37,668 nt of DNA from a virus. The stretch spans positions 1 through 37,668 of IMG/VR virus record IMGVR_UViG_3300042465_002205, one strand, 5' to 3'. Shown here in pieces: positions 7,007-14,090 of the stretch; within the stretch, counting starts at the first letter, position 1; each line of letters starts with the position of its first letter. Both the position numbers and the translations under genes were made by a program. Below the pieces are notes generated by a model. It was not told the origin of the DNA. It was given only the letters and a program-made list of their open reading frames with translations, and searched no databases.

Positions 7007-7306
7007 ATGAATATGATTGAACACCCATATGATCCTCATCGCAGGCTTAACGGCAGAGAACGCCAAGAAAAACGTGTTTCTTTGATGGAAGACGTTGATG
7101 ACTATATCAAAGAAATAGTCATGTATTGCGATGATGAAGAAGACCTCATCGCTCTAGGCTCTCTCCTTCAGGTACTTTCTAAAAACATTCTTACTACTGT
7201 TATGGACCGGGGAGACTGGCGCCATATCATTAACAAGTTTGCAAAAGATGTAGAACAACAGCAAGACGTAAGGTCCACTATGGAGTCCATACGCAAATAC
7301 ATGTGA
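7007..7306 (+). CDS. Hypothetical acidic helical protein
   Basis: The 99-residue product is almost all helix, with an acidic YCDDEEDLIAL stretch. ATGs at 7007 and 7013 are both possible. An AATAAATA box at 7000-7007 overlaps the previous stop and the start. There is no close Shine-Dalgarno site (AAGGAA is 14 bases upstream). Not recognised. Confidence 0.65.
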   Translation: MNMIEHPYDPHRRLNGRERQEKRVSLMEDVDDYIKEIVMYCDDEEDLIALGSLLQVLSKNILTTVMDRGDWRHIINKFAKDVEQQQDVRSTMESIRKYM

Positions 7307-7313
7307 GGTGAAT

Positions 7314-7502
7314 ATGGATAAACAGAGCGTAATTAATCACATTAAAGCCCTTGAACAGAAACACCGCGAACAAGACGAAGGCCTTCAAATTCTAATGCAG
7401 CGCCCTAAGCCACAGGACTGGCTGGTAAATACAATCAAGCGCCGCAAACTCAAAATCAAAACCGAAATTGAAAGACTAAAGAATGAACATAACCTTAGCT
7501 AA
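7314..7502 (+). CDS. YdcH-like DUF465 family protein
   Basis: The 62-residue product has the family pattern: INHIKALEQKHREQDEGL, then a polar link, then IKRRKLKIKTEIERL. DUF465 proteins are short helical hairpins of unknown role, common in alphaproteobacteria and their phages. GAGGTG lies 3 bases before ATG 7314. Confidence 0.75.
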   Translation: MDKQSVINHIKALEQKHREQDEGLQILMQRPKPQDWLVNTIKRRKLKIKTEIERLKNEHNLS

Positions 7503-7707
7503 TTGGTTTATTGATAATTGTTTCAAGGGCTTTGTCTTGGCTGCATTTATTGCAGCCACTAAATTTTTCGTTAGCGGAACACATATCGGAGAGACCATGT
7601 TTTTTGGATGGTGGATAGGCTGTGTGCTACTAATTACAATAACTCGCATCCTAGAAGCGATGCACCGCGTAAACATAATTATGGAGGCAATGAATAAAAA
7701 TGATTAA
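7483..7707 (+). CDS. Small membrane protein
   Basis: The 74-residue product has hydrophobic segments at about 16-30 and 40-55 and a polar C-terminus. It overlaps the preceding gene by 20 bases and the next by 8. Not recognised. Confidence 0.65.
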   Translation: MNITLANWFIDNCFKGFVLAAFIAATKFFVSGTHIGETMFFGWWIGCVLLITITRILEAMHRVNIIMEAMNKND

Positions 7708-7891
7708 TACACAACTCTTATACAACGACATGACCAGCGATATGGAAACAGAAGCAGGTGAAAGCACTCTCAATTGTAACATTTACGTTGATGCTAGGGG
7801 TGCCATGCCATCAGAGAAGGCTCGTATCAAGGCCATTCTAGACCAAGCATACAAGGATATCAGGTCAGCCTTATATGACAAGCAACTGTAG
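7700..7891 (+). CDS. Hypothetical small protein
   Basis: The 63-residue product is acidic at the N-terminus and helical at the C-terminus (SEKARIKAILDQAYKDI). It overlaps both neighbours. Not recognised. Confidence 0.6.
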   Translation: MINTQLLYNDMTSDMETEAGESTLNCNIYVDARGAMPSEKARIKAILDQAYKDIRSALYDKQL

Positions 7892-8060
7892 AATCCACAA
7901 CGACCAGTGGCAGCATGTGGGCAAGACTTATTTTGTCCATCAAGCCAAACGCAGAGAAAACTCCACTGCGGTGGAGATGACCCTTGAGGACGATGCAGGT
8001 AACATCATTACCATTACGGTAGCCAATCATCAAATCGAATGGATTGAAGATAACACTTGA
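7875..8060 (+). CDS. Hypothetical small beta-rich protein
   Basis: The 61-residue product is strand-rich (GKTYFVHQ, AVEMTLEDD, IITITVANHQIEWI), like a small beta-barrel. The TGA stop lies inside the TTGACA of the next promoter. Confidence 0.62.
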   Translation: MTSNCRIHNDQWQHVGKTYFVHQAKRRENSTAVEMTLEDDAGNIITITVANHQIEWIEDNT

Positions 8061-8110
8061 CATTTGGTCGCGAATCGCTTATAGTGAGTCTATAAGCGAA
8101 AGAGGTTATC
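8057..8110 (+). promoter_or_regulatory. GANTC promoter with 10-bp perfect palindrome over -10
   Basis: TTGACA (8057-8062) and TATAGT (8080-8085), with CGAATC in the spacer. TCGCTTATAG (8075-8084) and CTATAAGCGA (8090-8099) form a perfect 10-bp inverted repeat around TGAGT, covering the -10 and the expected start point. A GAGTC (GANTC) spans the loop and right arm. The usual GATTCG leader is absent. Confidence 0.8.
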
Positions 8111-8623
8111 ATGCAAATCACAGTTACTGGTATGATTGGAAAGCGGGCTGAGAAAGCCAAGCTGATTAAGGCTGCTGAATTTTTCGCAGCCCAACTGATG
8201 GACCCTCGCATGGTCCGCAACCTCACCCTCGACATTGAAGTTTGGAAAGACCTCGATATCGAAGGTGAATGCGTTGATGAAGACGGCACCAAGAACCCCC
8301 GGTGGTTCACCATTGGACTCAAGAACCAAGACATCGATGAGATGATTAAGGTGCTTGGTCACGAGATGGTCCATGTCAAGCAACATGCAAAGAACGAACT
8401 CCAGACTGGTCATGCGGTCGCTGCCCGTGGTGGTCTCAAAATCTACAGCAAGTGGATGGGTGAAATCTGGAAACCCAAGGGTAAGGAAGACCACTACTTC
8501 GATGCTCCTTGGGAGATAGAAGCATATGGTCGCGAAGTAGGTTTGAACCATAAGTGGTTGGCATCGCAGAAGGCAGAATACAACGATAAGTTGGCAGATG
8601 ACCTAGCAAACGTTTTTGGATAA
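8111..8623 (+). CDS. HExxH zinc metallopeptidase (SprT/minimal-gluzincin-like)
   Basis: The 170-residue product has the catalytic zinc motif HEMVHVKQ (His84, Glu85, His88). Downstream, WKPKGKEDHYFDAPWEIEAYG supplies the likely third ligand in the PWExEA segment, as in phage and plasmid metallopeptidases of the SprT/IrrE type. It may cleave a host protein or crosslink; the target is unknown. It is transcribed from its own promoter, which carries a large palindrome, so it is probably repressed or timed. Confidence 0.82.
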   Translation: MQITVTGMIGKRAEKAKLIKAAEFFAAQLMDPRMVRNLTLDIEVWKDLDIEGECVDEDGTKNPRWFTIGLKNQDIDEMIKVLGHEMVHVKQHAKNELQTGHAVAARGGLKIYSKWMGEIWKPKGKEDHYFDAPWEIEAYGREVGLNHKWLASQKAEYNDKLADDLANVFG

Positions 8624-8627
8624 TATA

Positions 8628-9149
8628 ATGGCAAATAGATTTTTAATCAGTGATACCCATTTCGGGCACACCAATACGTGGGAGAAGTTCACGTTGTCGG
8701 ATGGTAGTCCGTTGCGTCCGTTCACCTCTACAGAAGAGATGGACGAGACGATGGTAGATAACTGGAACAAGACAGTTCGTCCTCAGGATACGGTGTATCA
8801 TCTGGGTGACGTAGTAATCGCCCGACGCCATCTGGAAACAGTGAAGCGTCTGAATGGGCGGAAAATCCTTATCCGTGGAAACCATGACATTTTCAAGGAT
8901 AAGGACTATTATGAGGCAGGATTCGAGCAGATTCATGGCGTTCGCGTGTTTGTGGATCAGTTCATCCTGTCTCATATTCCCTTGCATCCAGACTGTGTAG
9001 GTGAGCGGTTCAAGCGTAACGTTCACGGGCATCTGCATGGTAATCGGATTATGTTGGATGGCGAAGTTGATTCTCGCTATCTGAGCGTATGTGTGGAGCA
9101 GATTAACTTCACTCCCGTTTCTTTTGACCAAGTGCAAAATATGACTTGA
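8628..9149 (+). CDS. Metallophosphoesterase (calcineurin-like)
   Basis: The 173-residue product has the full metal-binding series: DTHFGH near residue 9, HLGDVV, RGNHD, then the SHIPLHP and HGHLHG motifs. It is a small single-domain phosphoesterase of the YfcE-like type common in T4-like phages. Substrates could be cyclic or nucleic-acid phosphodiesters. The ATG at 8628 is preferred to an upstream TTG at 8616 inside the preceding gene. Its TGA stop lies in the next promoter's -35. Confidence 0.88.
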   Translation: MANRFLISDTHFGHTNTWEKFTLSDGSPLRPFTSTEEMDETMVDNWNKTVRPQDTVYHLGDVVIARRHLETVKRLNGRKILIRGNHDIFKDKDYYEAGFEQIHGVRVFVDQFILSHIPLHPDCVGERFKRNVHGHLHGNRIMLDGEVDSRYLSVCVEQINFTPVSFDQVQNMT

Positions 9150-9200
9150 CAAAATGGCACATTCTGCTATTGTGATTAAGACGTTAGAAAGAAAATAAAA
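9146..9200 (+). promoter_or_regulatory. Early promoter without GANTC
   Basis: TTGACA (9146-9151), a 16-bp spacer, TGC-TATTGT (9168-9173). The spacer reads ACATTCTGC, so the family's GAATC is replaced. The leader lacks GATTCG. Confidence 0.78.
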
Positions 9201-9785
9201 ATGAAATTGATTCTTACAGATTGTGATGGTGTTCTATTAGACTGGAACGCCACGTTTATTGAGTGGATGGCCCTCAAGGGTTATGAAGAAGTTCGCACGG
9301 ATGTCTATGGTATCAACGACCGCTACGGTATTGACAAGAAGAAGAGCAAGGAACTGGTGCGTGAGTTCAACGAGAGCGCAGCCATCGGCTTCCTAAAGCC
9401 CTTTCGTGATGCTCTCTACTATGTTCGGCGTATGTATGAAGAGCAGGGTTATCAGTTCCGTGTCATTACCAGCCTGAGCAAGGACCCATGGGCTGTCAAA
9501 GCGCGTGAAGCAAACCTTAAGCAGTTCTTCGGTGACGCCATCGAAAGCGTGATTTGCCTCGAATGTGGCGCAGACAAAGACGATGCGCTTGCACCCTACA
9601 AAGACAGTGGCCTGTTCTGGATTGAAGATAAGCCAGAGAACGTCGAAGCCGGTCTAAAGGTTGGTCTACGGGGCATTCTGATTGACCACGAACACAACGC
9701 CTATACTATGGTGAATGTTGGTGGTAAGCTGGCCCACCGTGCTGAAACGTGGGCCGACATTTACGATGTGGTAAAGGGTCGGTAA
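9201..9785 (+). CDS. HAD-family 5'(3')-deoxyribonucleotidase-like phosphatase
   Basis: The 194-residue product has HAD motif I DCDGVLLDW (Asp7 nucleophile and Asp9), motif II in VITSLSK, and motif IV around IEDKPENVEAG. This is close to the NT5C-type nucleotidases encoded by many phages, which trim dNMP pools. Location next to other nucleotide enzymes supports that role. Confidence 0.8.
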   Translation: MKLILTDCDGVLLDWNATFIEWMALKGYEEVRTDVYGINDRYGIDKKKSKELVREFNESAAIGFLKPFRDALYYVRRMYEEQGYQFRVITSLSKDPWAVKAREANLKQFFGDAIESVICLECGADKDDALAPYKDSGLFWIEDKPENVEAGLKVGLRGILIDHEHNAYTMVNVGGKLAHRAETWADIYDVVKGR

Positions 9786-9787
9786 GA

Positions 9788-9815
9788 TATAAATAGACGC
9801 AATAAGGAGTCTATT
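9788..9815 (+). promoter_or_regulatory. T4-type late promoter and leader (TATAAATAG)
   Basis: The exact late box TATAAATA (9788-9795) lies between genes, followed by G. It is followed by a short leader with AAGGAG before ATG 9816. This is the best-formed intergenic late promoter for a single gene in the window. Confidence 0.7.
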
Positions 9816-10493
9816 ATGCTATCATTTGCCGATTTTATCAACCTCGTAGAAGAAGTTCTGGATGAGGGTATCCATGACCCAGCTAGACGTAAGGCTATCT
9901 TCCTAGCAGGCGGTCCAGGCTCAGGTAAATCATATGTATCTAAGAAGACCACGCACGGTCTTGGCTTCAAGCATGTCAACTCGGATGACCTATTCGAGAA
10001 GGGCATGAAGAAGCATGGCTTGAAAGCCACTCCAGAAAATATCTACTCCAAGAAGGGCCAAGAGATTCGCGGCCATGCTAAGGAACTAACCAAGAAGCGT
10101 GAACACCATTATGTCAAGGGTCGCCTTGGTCTGGTGATTGACGGCACAGGTAAAGACCCAGAGAAGATTAGAAAGCACTCCGAGCGCCTACGTAAAGCAG
10201 GCTACGATACGCACATGGTATTCGTAAACACCTCACTGGAGACTGCCAAGGCACGTAATGACAAGCGTGAACGCAGTCTACCGCATCATGAGGTCGAAAG
10301 AATGCACAAGCAAGTGCAAGGCAACATCGGCCACTTCCAGAAGCATTTCGGTGCAGAACATATGCACATTGTGGACAACGACCACGCCGACGAACATGGC
10401 CTGACACAGGTCCATAAGCACATCCGCAAGATAGCCTCAGCCGAAGTTCGTAATCCTATCGGCAAGAAGGAAGATGCTGCCAACAAAAAATAG
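9816..10493 (+). CDS. P-loop kinase (zeta-toxin-like) with capsid-targeting-like N-terminus
   Basis: The 225-residue product has a Walker A GGPGSGKSY (about residues 31-39), an HVNSDD segment that could hold the catalytic Asp, an LVIDGTGKD strand and a Lid-like Arg cluster (ARNDKRERS). This fits zeta-toxin/polynucleotide-kinase-like ATPases of phages. The first 17 residues (FADFINLVEEVLDE then G) resemble T4 capsid-targeting sequences, with L-x-E sites for the gp21-type protease at LVE (10-12) and LDE (15-17). Together with the late promoter this suggests a virion-packaged, injected enzyme. The kinase fold is well supported; packaging is inference. Confidence 0.82.
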   Translation: MLSFADFINLVEEVLDEGIHDPARRKAIFLAGGPGSGKSYVSKKTTHGLGFKHVNSDDLFEKGMKKHGLKATPENIYSKKGQEIRGHAKELTKKREHHYVKGRLGLVIDGTGKDPEKIRKHSERLRKAGYDTHMVFVNTSLETAKARNDKRERSLPHHEVERMHKQVQGNIGHFQKHFGAEHMHIVDNDHADEHGLTQVHKHIRKIASAEVRNPIGKKEDAANKK

Positions 10494-10496
10494 TGC

Positions 10497-10558
10497 TTGA
10501 CTTTCTTTGCGAATCTGCTATATTTAATAATGTAGTCAGTGAGAGAAAGTGATTCGAA
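10497..10558 (+). promoter_or_regulatory. GANTC-type early promoter and leader
   Basis: TTGACT (10497-10502), a 16-bp spacer with GCGAATCTGC, -10 TATATT (10519-10524). The leader ends GTGATTCGAA before ATG 10559. Confidence 0.85.
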
Positions 10559-10768
10559 ATGATTGTTGCCCAGCCTGCCCTCGACCTCGTTGTGATCCAC
10601 GAAGAACTCCCAGTTCGGGTCTGGTACAACAACCCTGCCCCTCAGAAAGCCGTCTGGCTCATCAAGCCCAACGGTGTGATGCGGCTCTTCGCCAACGAAG
10701 AAGTCTTGGCAATGCCTGTTGCTCCTGCCGCTCTTGCGGCCGAAGCCTTTGCTCCCGTCGTGAAATGA
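10559..10768 (+). CDS. Hypothetical small protein, Ala/Pro-rich C-terminus
   Basis: The 69-residue product has an N-terminal strand-rich half (LDLVVIHEELPVRVWYN, AVWLIKPNG) and an Ala/Pro-rich tail (MPVAPAALAAEAFAPVV). It starts right after a full conserved leader. Codon use is GC-richer than neighbours. Not recognised. Confidence 0.68.
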   Translation: MIVAQPALDLVVIHEELPVRVWYNNPAPQKAVWLIKPNGVMRLFANEEVLAMPVAPAALAAEAFAPVVK

Positions 10769-10772
10769 CCGC

Positions 10773-10833
10773 TTGACATTTGATTGCGAATCGAGTATAT
10801 TGTAAAAGTAGTCAGTAAGAAAGGTGATTCGTT
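10773..10833 (+). promoter_or_regulatory. GANTC-type early promoter and leader
   Basis: TTGACA (10773-10778), a 17-bp spacer with GCGAATCGAG, -10 TATATT (10796-10801). The leader ends GTGATTCGTT before ATG 10834. Confidence 0.85.
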
Positions 10834-11190
10834 ATGGCTTATATGAACCAAAGTGAGAAGGCTCGTCTTGCCCCTAAGATTAAGGCAGCCCTCAAGAAGT
10901 ATAATATGAAGGGTAGTCTTGCGGTTCGCAACTACAGCACCCTTGTTCTCAACCTCAAGTCAGGTCCTCTGAACCTCGCCGACAATGACCGTGGCTATAG
11001 CCAGGTCAATTTGTATTGGTTAGCAGACAACTATCAGGGCAAGGAATTGGCCTTTCTCGAAGAAGTCAAAGCCGCCATGCACGATGGCAACCACGATAAC
11101 AGCAATTCACAGATAGATTACTTCGATGTGGGTTGGTACGTCAAGGTAAATGCTGGTGACTGGAACAAGCCATACCAGAAGGTGGCTTAA
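10834..11190 (+). CDS. Conserved-type phage protein (MAYMNQ...DYFDVGWY)
   Basis: The 118-residue product starts AYMNQSEKARLAPKIKAALK, has an LAVRNYSTLVLNLKSG strand pair, and ends DYFDVGWYVKVNAGDWNKPY. I have the impression that this pattern recurs in phages and plasmids as an uncharacterised family; no catalytic residues stand out. It is expressed from its own early promoter. Confidence 0.75.
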   Translation: MAYMNQSEKARLAPKIKAALKKYNMKGSLAVRNYSTLVLNLKSGPLNLADNDRGYSQVNLYWLADNYQGKELAFLEEVKAAMHDGNHDNSNSQIDYFDVGWYVKVNAGDWNKPYQKVA

Positions 11191-11195
11191 AAGTC

Positions 11196-11252
11196 TTGAC
11201 ATTTTTGTGATTAAATGGTATTATGTACCATACTTTATAATGGAGTTTTATT
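11196..11252 (+). promoter_or_regulatory. Promoter with ATGGTA/TACCAT operator-like palindrome
   Basis: TTGACA (11196-11201), a 17-bp spacer, TATTAT (11219-11224). ATGGTA (11215-11220) and TACCAT (11226-11231) form a perfect inverted repeat around TTATG that embeds the -10. No GANTC is present. TGGAG precedes ATG 11253. The design suggests repression specific to the nuclease-methyltransferase pair. Confidence 0.72.
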
Positions 11253-12722
11253 ATGATTTCTAGTGAACTTTTTGAAATTGATGCAGCCTGCGTCCGTCGT
11301 GAGGAAATAACGGTTGAGCGCCTGTATTACATGATGACCACCGCGTTGACTAGGCTTCATCCTAATCCAGTTGGTCAACGGGCACCAACTAACGATGGCT
11401 TTAAGAATAGCAAAAACGAAGGTATCATCGAATCGATACTTTGCGGCTATGGTGTGGACACCATCTATCTTCGCGATATCACGGTGTATGAGAGTGACAG
11501 TCCCATTCGCAAGCTGTATAACAACCATGGTTATTTGACAATCGATGGCGGCCACCGGTGCCGCGCCATTCGTTGGTTCATTCAAAACAAGTTTTATATT
11601 ACCATCGATGGTAACAAATTTTTCTTCCGAGATTTGCCACAAGACATCCTTGAGAAGTTCATGCAGGCAACGATAGCCGTAAAGTATATCGTTTGCACTC
11701 GGGCTCAGGCTCACAAGTGGTTCCTGATGATTAACAAGATGACCCCGACCAATGAGATCGAGTCTATCATGGCTGACGACGAGTCGGACGTCACTCGGTT
11801 CATTCGAACCATGACCTGGCACGTTCCTGAATATCGCAATAGCGAACAGATTCATCCGATCTTTCGTGTCTATGATTCCAATAAGAGTGAGCATACCACG
11901 GACATATGGAATAAGGCCAATCTTCGCGGTTCGTTCTACTATCATGCATTCATTACCCTTGCCAAGGCAATTGGTAATGGAAATGTGAATGCTGGTGAGA
12001 CCGCATGGAAGACAATTGTAGCAGATGATTATGCTGGAAAGCCTGTAACTAAGAACGCAATCGAAATCTGGAACAAGTTCTTTGACGACCTGCTAAAGTT
12101 CCAGAAGATTTCTCCTTCCAAGAAGGGTCTGGACGATGATAGCTTCGGCTTCTTCTCTTGCTTCTGGTTCCACTTGCAGAACAAGTATGGCAAGAACTTT
12201 CGTCTGGACATGGACACTCTTGCCCCTCTCCTGGGACGCTCCAAGACGCTCCTGACAGTCAAGAATGGCACCCAGAACAATGACTATGACGATACTATTG
12301 TCAAAGATGTGAATGGTGATAGTGAATATTTGAAGACCCTGATGCGGTCATATGTCAAGGCTTTCTCATATGGAAGTAAGCAAGCCTTTGCTGGCGAGTA
12401 TATCCTGAGAGAGGTCGAACGCCAGGCAGATGATGACACTGGCATCATTATCATGGACACAAAGCGCAGCCTGTCTCTCAAGGATAAGGAAGCACTATTT
12501 GCCGCGCAGATGGGAAAGTGCTGGCTTGATTACAACGGACATCCGTGTAAGAGTGCAGGGAAGAAGTTAACGATTGACGATTGCGTCCTCGCCCACGACA
12601 CTCCTTATTCCAAGGGCGGTAAAGCAGAAGATGGTGTAATTATGTGCGGTGCTTGTCATGATGGAATGGGTGTCCTCGATCTGAAACAATATACTCGTCA
12701 TATAGAAGCAGAAAACGCTTAA
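11253..12722 (+). CDS. DGQHR/DUF262-like N-terminal domain fused to HNH nuclease
   Basis: The 489-residue product has a DGGHRCRAI motif at 98-106, the signature position of the ParB-like DUF262 (DGxQR) and DndB (DGQHR) families, within a region rich in aromatic and acidic residues. The C-terminal part (about 420-475) is an HNH-type module: paired cysteines (KCWLDYNGHPC), DDCVLAHDTPYSKGG with the catalytic His, and MCGACHDG. DUF262-HNH proteins include GmrSD-type enzymes that cut modified DNA. Here it is followed after 7 bases by a DNA methyltransferase, so it may cut DNA that lacks or carries a given modification. Exact specificity is unknown. Confidence 0.78.
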   Translation: MISSELFEIDAACVRREEITVERLYYMMTTALTRLHPNPVGQRAPTNDGFKNSKNEGIIESILCGYGVDTIYLRDITVYESDSPIRKLYNNHGYLTIDGGHRCRAIRWFIQNKFYITIDGNKFFFRDLPQDILEKFMQATIAVKYIVCTRAQAHKWFLMINKMTPTNEIESIMADDESDVTRFIRTMTWHVPEYRNSEQIHPIFRVYDSNKSEHTTDIWNKANLRGSFYYHAFITLAKAIGNGNVNAGETAWKTIVADDYAGKPVTKNAIEIWNKFFDDLLKFQKISPSKKGLDDDSFGFFSCFWFHLQNKYGKNFRLDMDTLAPLLGRSKTLLTVKNGTQNNDYDDTIVKDVNGDSEYLKTLMRSYVKAFSYGSKQAFAGEYILREVERQADDDTGIIIMDTKRSLSLKDKEALFAAQMGKCWLDYNGHPCKSAGKKLTIDDCVLAHDTPYSKGGKAEDGVIMCGACHDGMGVLDLKQYTRHIEAENA

Positions 12723-12729
12723 CCTTCGT

Positions 12730-13764
12730 ATGGCCAAAAAATATCAAATTACCCATCTAGGCAAGACACTTCATACCGACCACTGGGTGGACTTGCCAGA
12801 GGATAAGTGCTTACAATTGAAGGCTGCGTATTACGAAAAGCCTGACTTTGAACTGGTCAAGAAAAATCTAAAAGCAGTATACGATGGTAGCACTATCATA
12901 GGTACCATTACCAATTACTACGTAAAAGACCTTATGGCTAAGGTAAAGCTAGAGTCTCCACGTTGGTCAATCGAAGAGGTATTCGAATCTATGGATTTGA
13001 TTCGATACTTCTGGAGCAGGGTGCTTTCTAGTGACAAGGTATATCCGAAGACCAATTCTGATATAGAGAACTTCGAGTCCGCATTACGGCTTAGTGGCGG
13101 TGGTGTGGCAATGAAGCCGTCTAATTATCCAATTAAGTCGGTTGATGATATCCTATTCAGGTATAATATCAACGGTAAATACTATGACTTCTCTTGTGGT
13201 TGGGGCGTTAGAATGCTGTCATCACTGAGGAACCGAGTGGAATATTATGGTACTGACCCGAATAATCTACTAGTAGAACGGCTCAACCAAATGGCTACTG
13301 ATTATAATGCCGTGAATGGCACATCGGCGAAGTATGACATTCGATGCCATGGTTCTCAAACGTTTGTTCCCGAATGGGAGAACACCATCGGTGTAGCATT
13401 TAGCAGTCCGCCATATTTCAGCCTAGAAGATTATAGAATTGGTGACCAGTCATATAAGCCAGGTACCACATATCAGGAATGGCTAGATACATATCTAAGA
13501 CCTACTCTGGAAAACATCAAAAAATATCTAATTGATGATGGGAAGATGCTAATCAACATCAAGGACTTCCTGAATTATAAGTTGTGCGCAGACACAAGGC
13601 AGATTGCAGAAAGTCTGGGATTTTATTATGTGGAGTCCCTCACGCTAAAGAATATAACCAGACCCAGTGCCAAGGTAGATATCAATACAGACGAGAGTAT
13701 TATGGTATTCTCAAAAAAGCCAGAGAAGCCTGTGCCCGTCACATTGGACCATTTATTTTCTTGA
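12730..13764 (+). CDS. Amino-type DNA methyltransferase
   Basis: The 344-residue product has a SAM-binding motif I (YDFSCGWG, about 152-159), an acidic motif II (YYGTDPNN) and the catalytic motif IV as SPPY (226-229 in SSPPYF), which fits N4-cytosine or N6-adenine methyltransferases with a D/N/S-PPY core. Later IKDFLNY and a C-terminal beta segment follow. It is co-transcribed with the HNH protein, giving a restriction-modification-like pair. It could instead be a stand-alone protective methylase. The TGA stop lies inside the next TTGACA. Confidence 0.85.
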   Translation: MAKKYQITHLGKTLHTDHWVDLPEDKCLQLKAAYYEKPDFELVKKNLKAVYDGSTIIGTITNYYVKDLMAKVKLESPRWSIEEVFESMDLIRYFWSRVLSSDKVYPKTNSDIENFESALRLSGGGVAMKPSNYPIKSVDDILFRYNINGKYYDFSCGWGVRMLSSLRNRVEYYGTDPNNLLVERLNQMATDYNAVNGTSAKYDIRCHGSQTFVPEWENTIGVAFSSPPYFSLEDYRIGDQSYKPGTTYQEWLDTYLRPTLENIKKYLIDDGKMLINIKDFLNYKLCADTRQIAESLGFYYVESLTLKNITRPSAKVDINTDESIMVFSKKPEKPVPVTLDHLFS

Positions 13765-13811
13765 CATTTGCCTGCAAATCGTCTATAAGTGATTATAGAA
13801 AGTGAGAAGTT
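13761..13811 (+). promoter_or_regulatory. Early promoter with TCTATAA/TTATAGA palindrome over -10
   Basis: TTGACA (13761-13766), a 17-bp spacer ending CAAATCGTC, -10 TATAAG (13784-13789). TCTATAA (13782-13788) and TTATAGA (13793-13799) form a perfect 7-bp inverted repeat around GTGA. The GAATC of the family is degenerate here (AAATC). Confidence 0.75.
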
Positions 13812-14090
13812 ATGTATACCACTAAAGAAACATTGGAATATATTCAGAGCCTCGGTGATTGGGGCAATTTGATTGATGAGTGGTCCGTAGTAGACCGCAC
13901 AGCAATCGTCTGGGCAGAGGAAGTGGAGAATAAATCTACCACGGCTCCTTGGCGTACCTCATACGTGGTCCGCTATTGGGAGAAAGGTGAGTGGATTGAT
14001 ACTCGGTCATTCTATATGCAAGAAACCGCTCTTGACTTTGCCCGCGATTTTGTTAATAGTCCCCACCGCCTGCCGTATCCTACCGACTAG
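13812..14090 (+). CDS. Hypothetical protein
   Basis: The 92-residue product is Trp-rich (GDWGNLIDEWSVV, PWRTSYVVRYWEKGEW) with a C-terminal helix ending in PHRLPYPTD. It probably folds as a small alpha/beta domain. Not recognised. Its stop overlaps the GTG start of the next gene. Confidence 0.68.
   Translation: MYTTKETLEYIQSLGDWGNLIDEWSVVDRTAIVWAEEVENKSTTAPWRTSYVVRYWEKGEWIDTRSFYMQETALDFARDFVNSPHRLPYPTD

Noticed and set aside
7000-7007. Late promoter AATAAATA before the gene at 7007
   Set aside because: It overlaps the stop codon and the start itself, so chance is likely; mentioned only in the gene entry.
8090-8551. Leftward frame opposite the metallopeptidase gene
   Set aside because: No start signals, and the plus frame has a complete HExxH enzyme.
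10549-10776. Alternative Arg/Cys/Pro-rich frame over the gene at 10559
   Set aside because: The gene at 10559 sits directly behind the conserved leader; the other frame is a GC-driven shadow.
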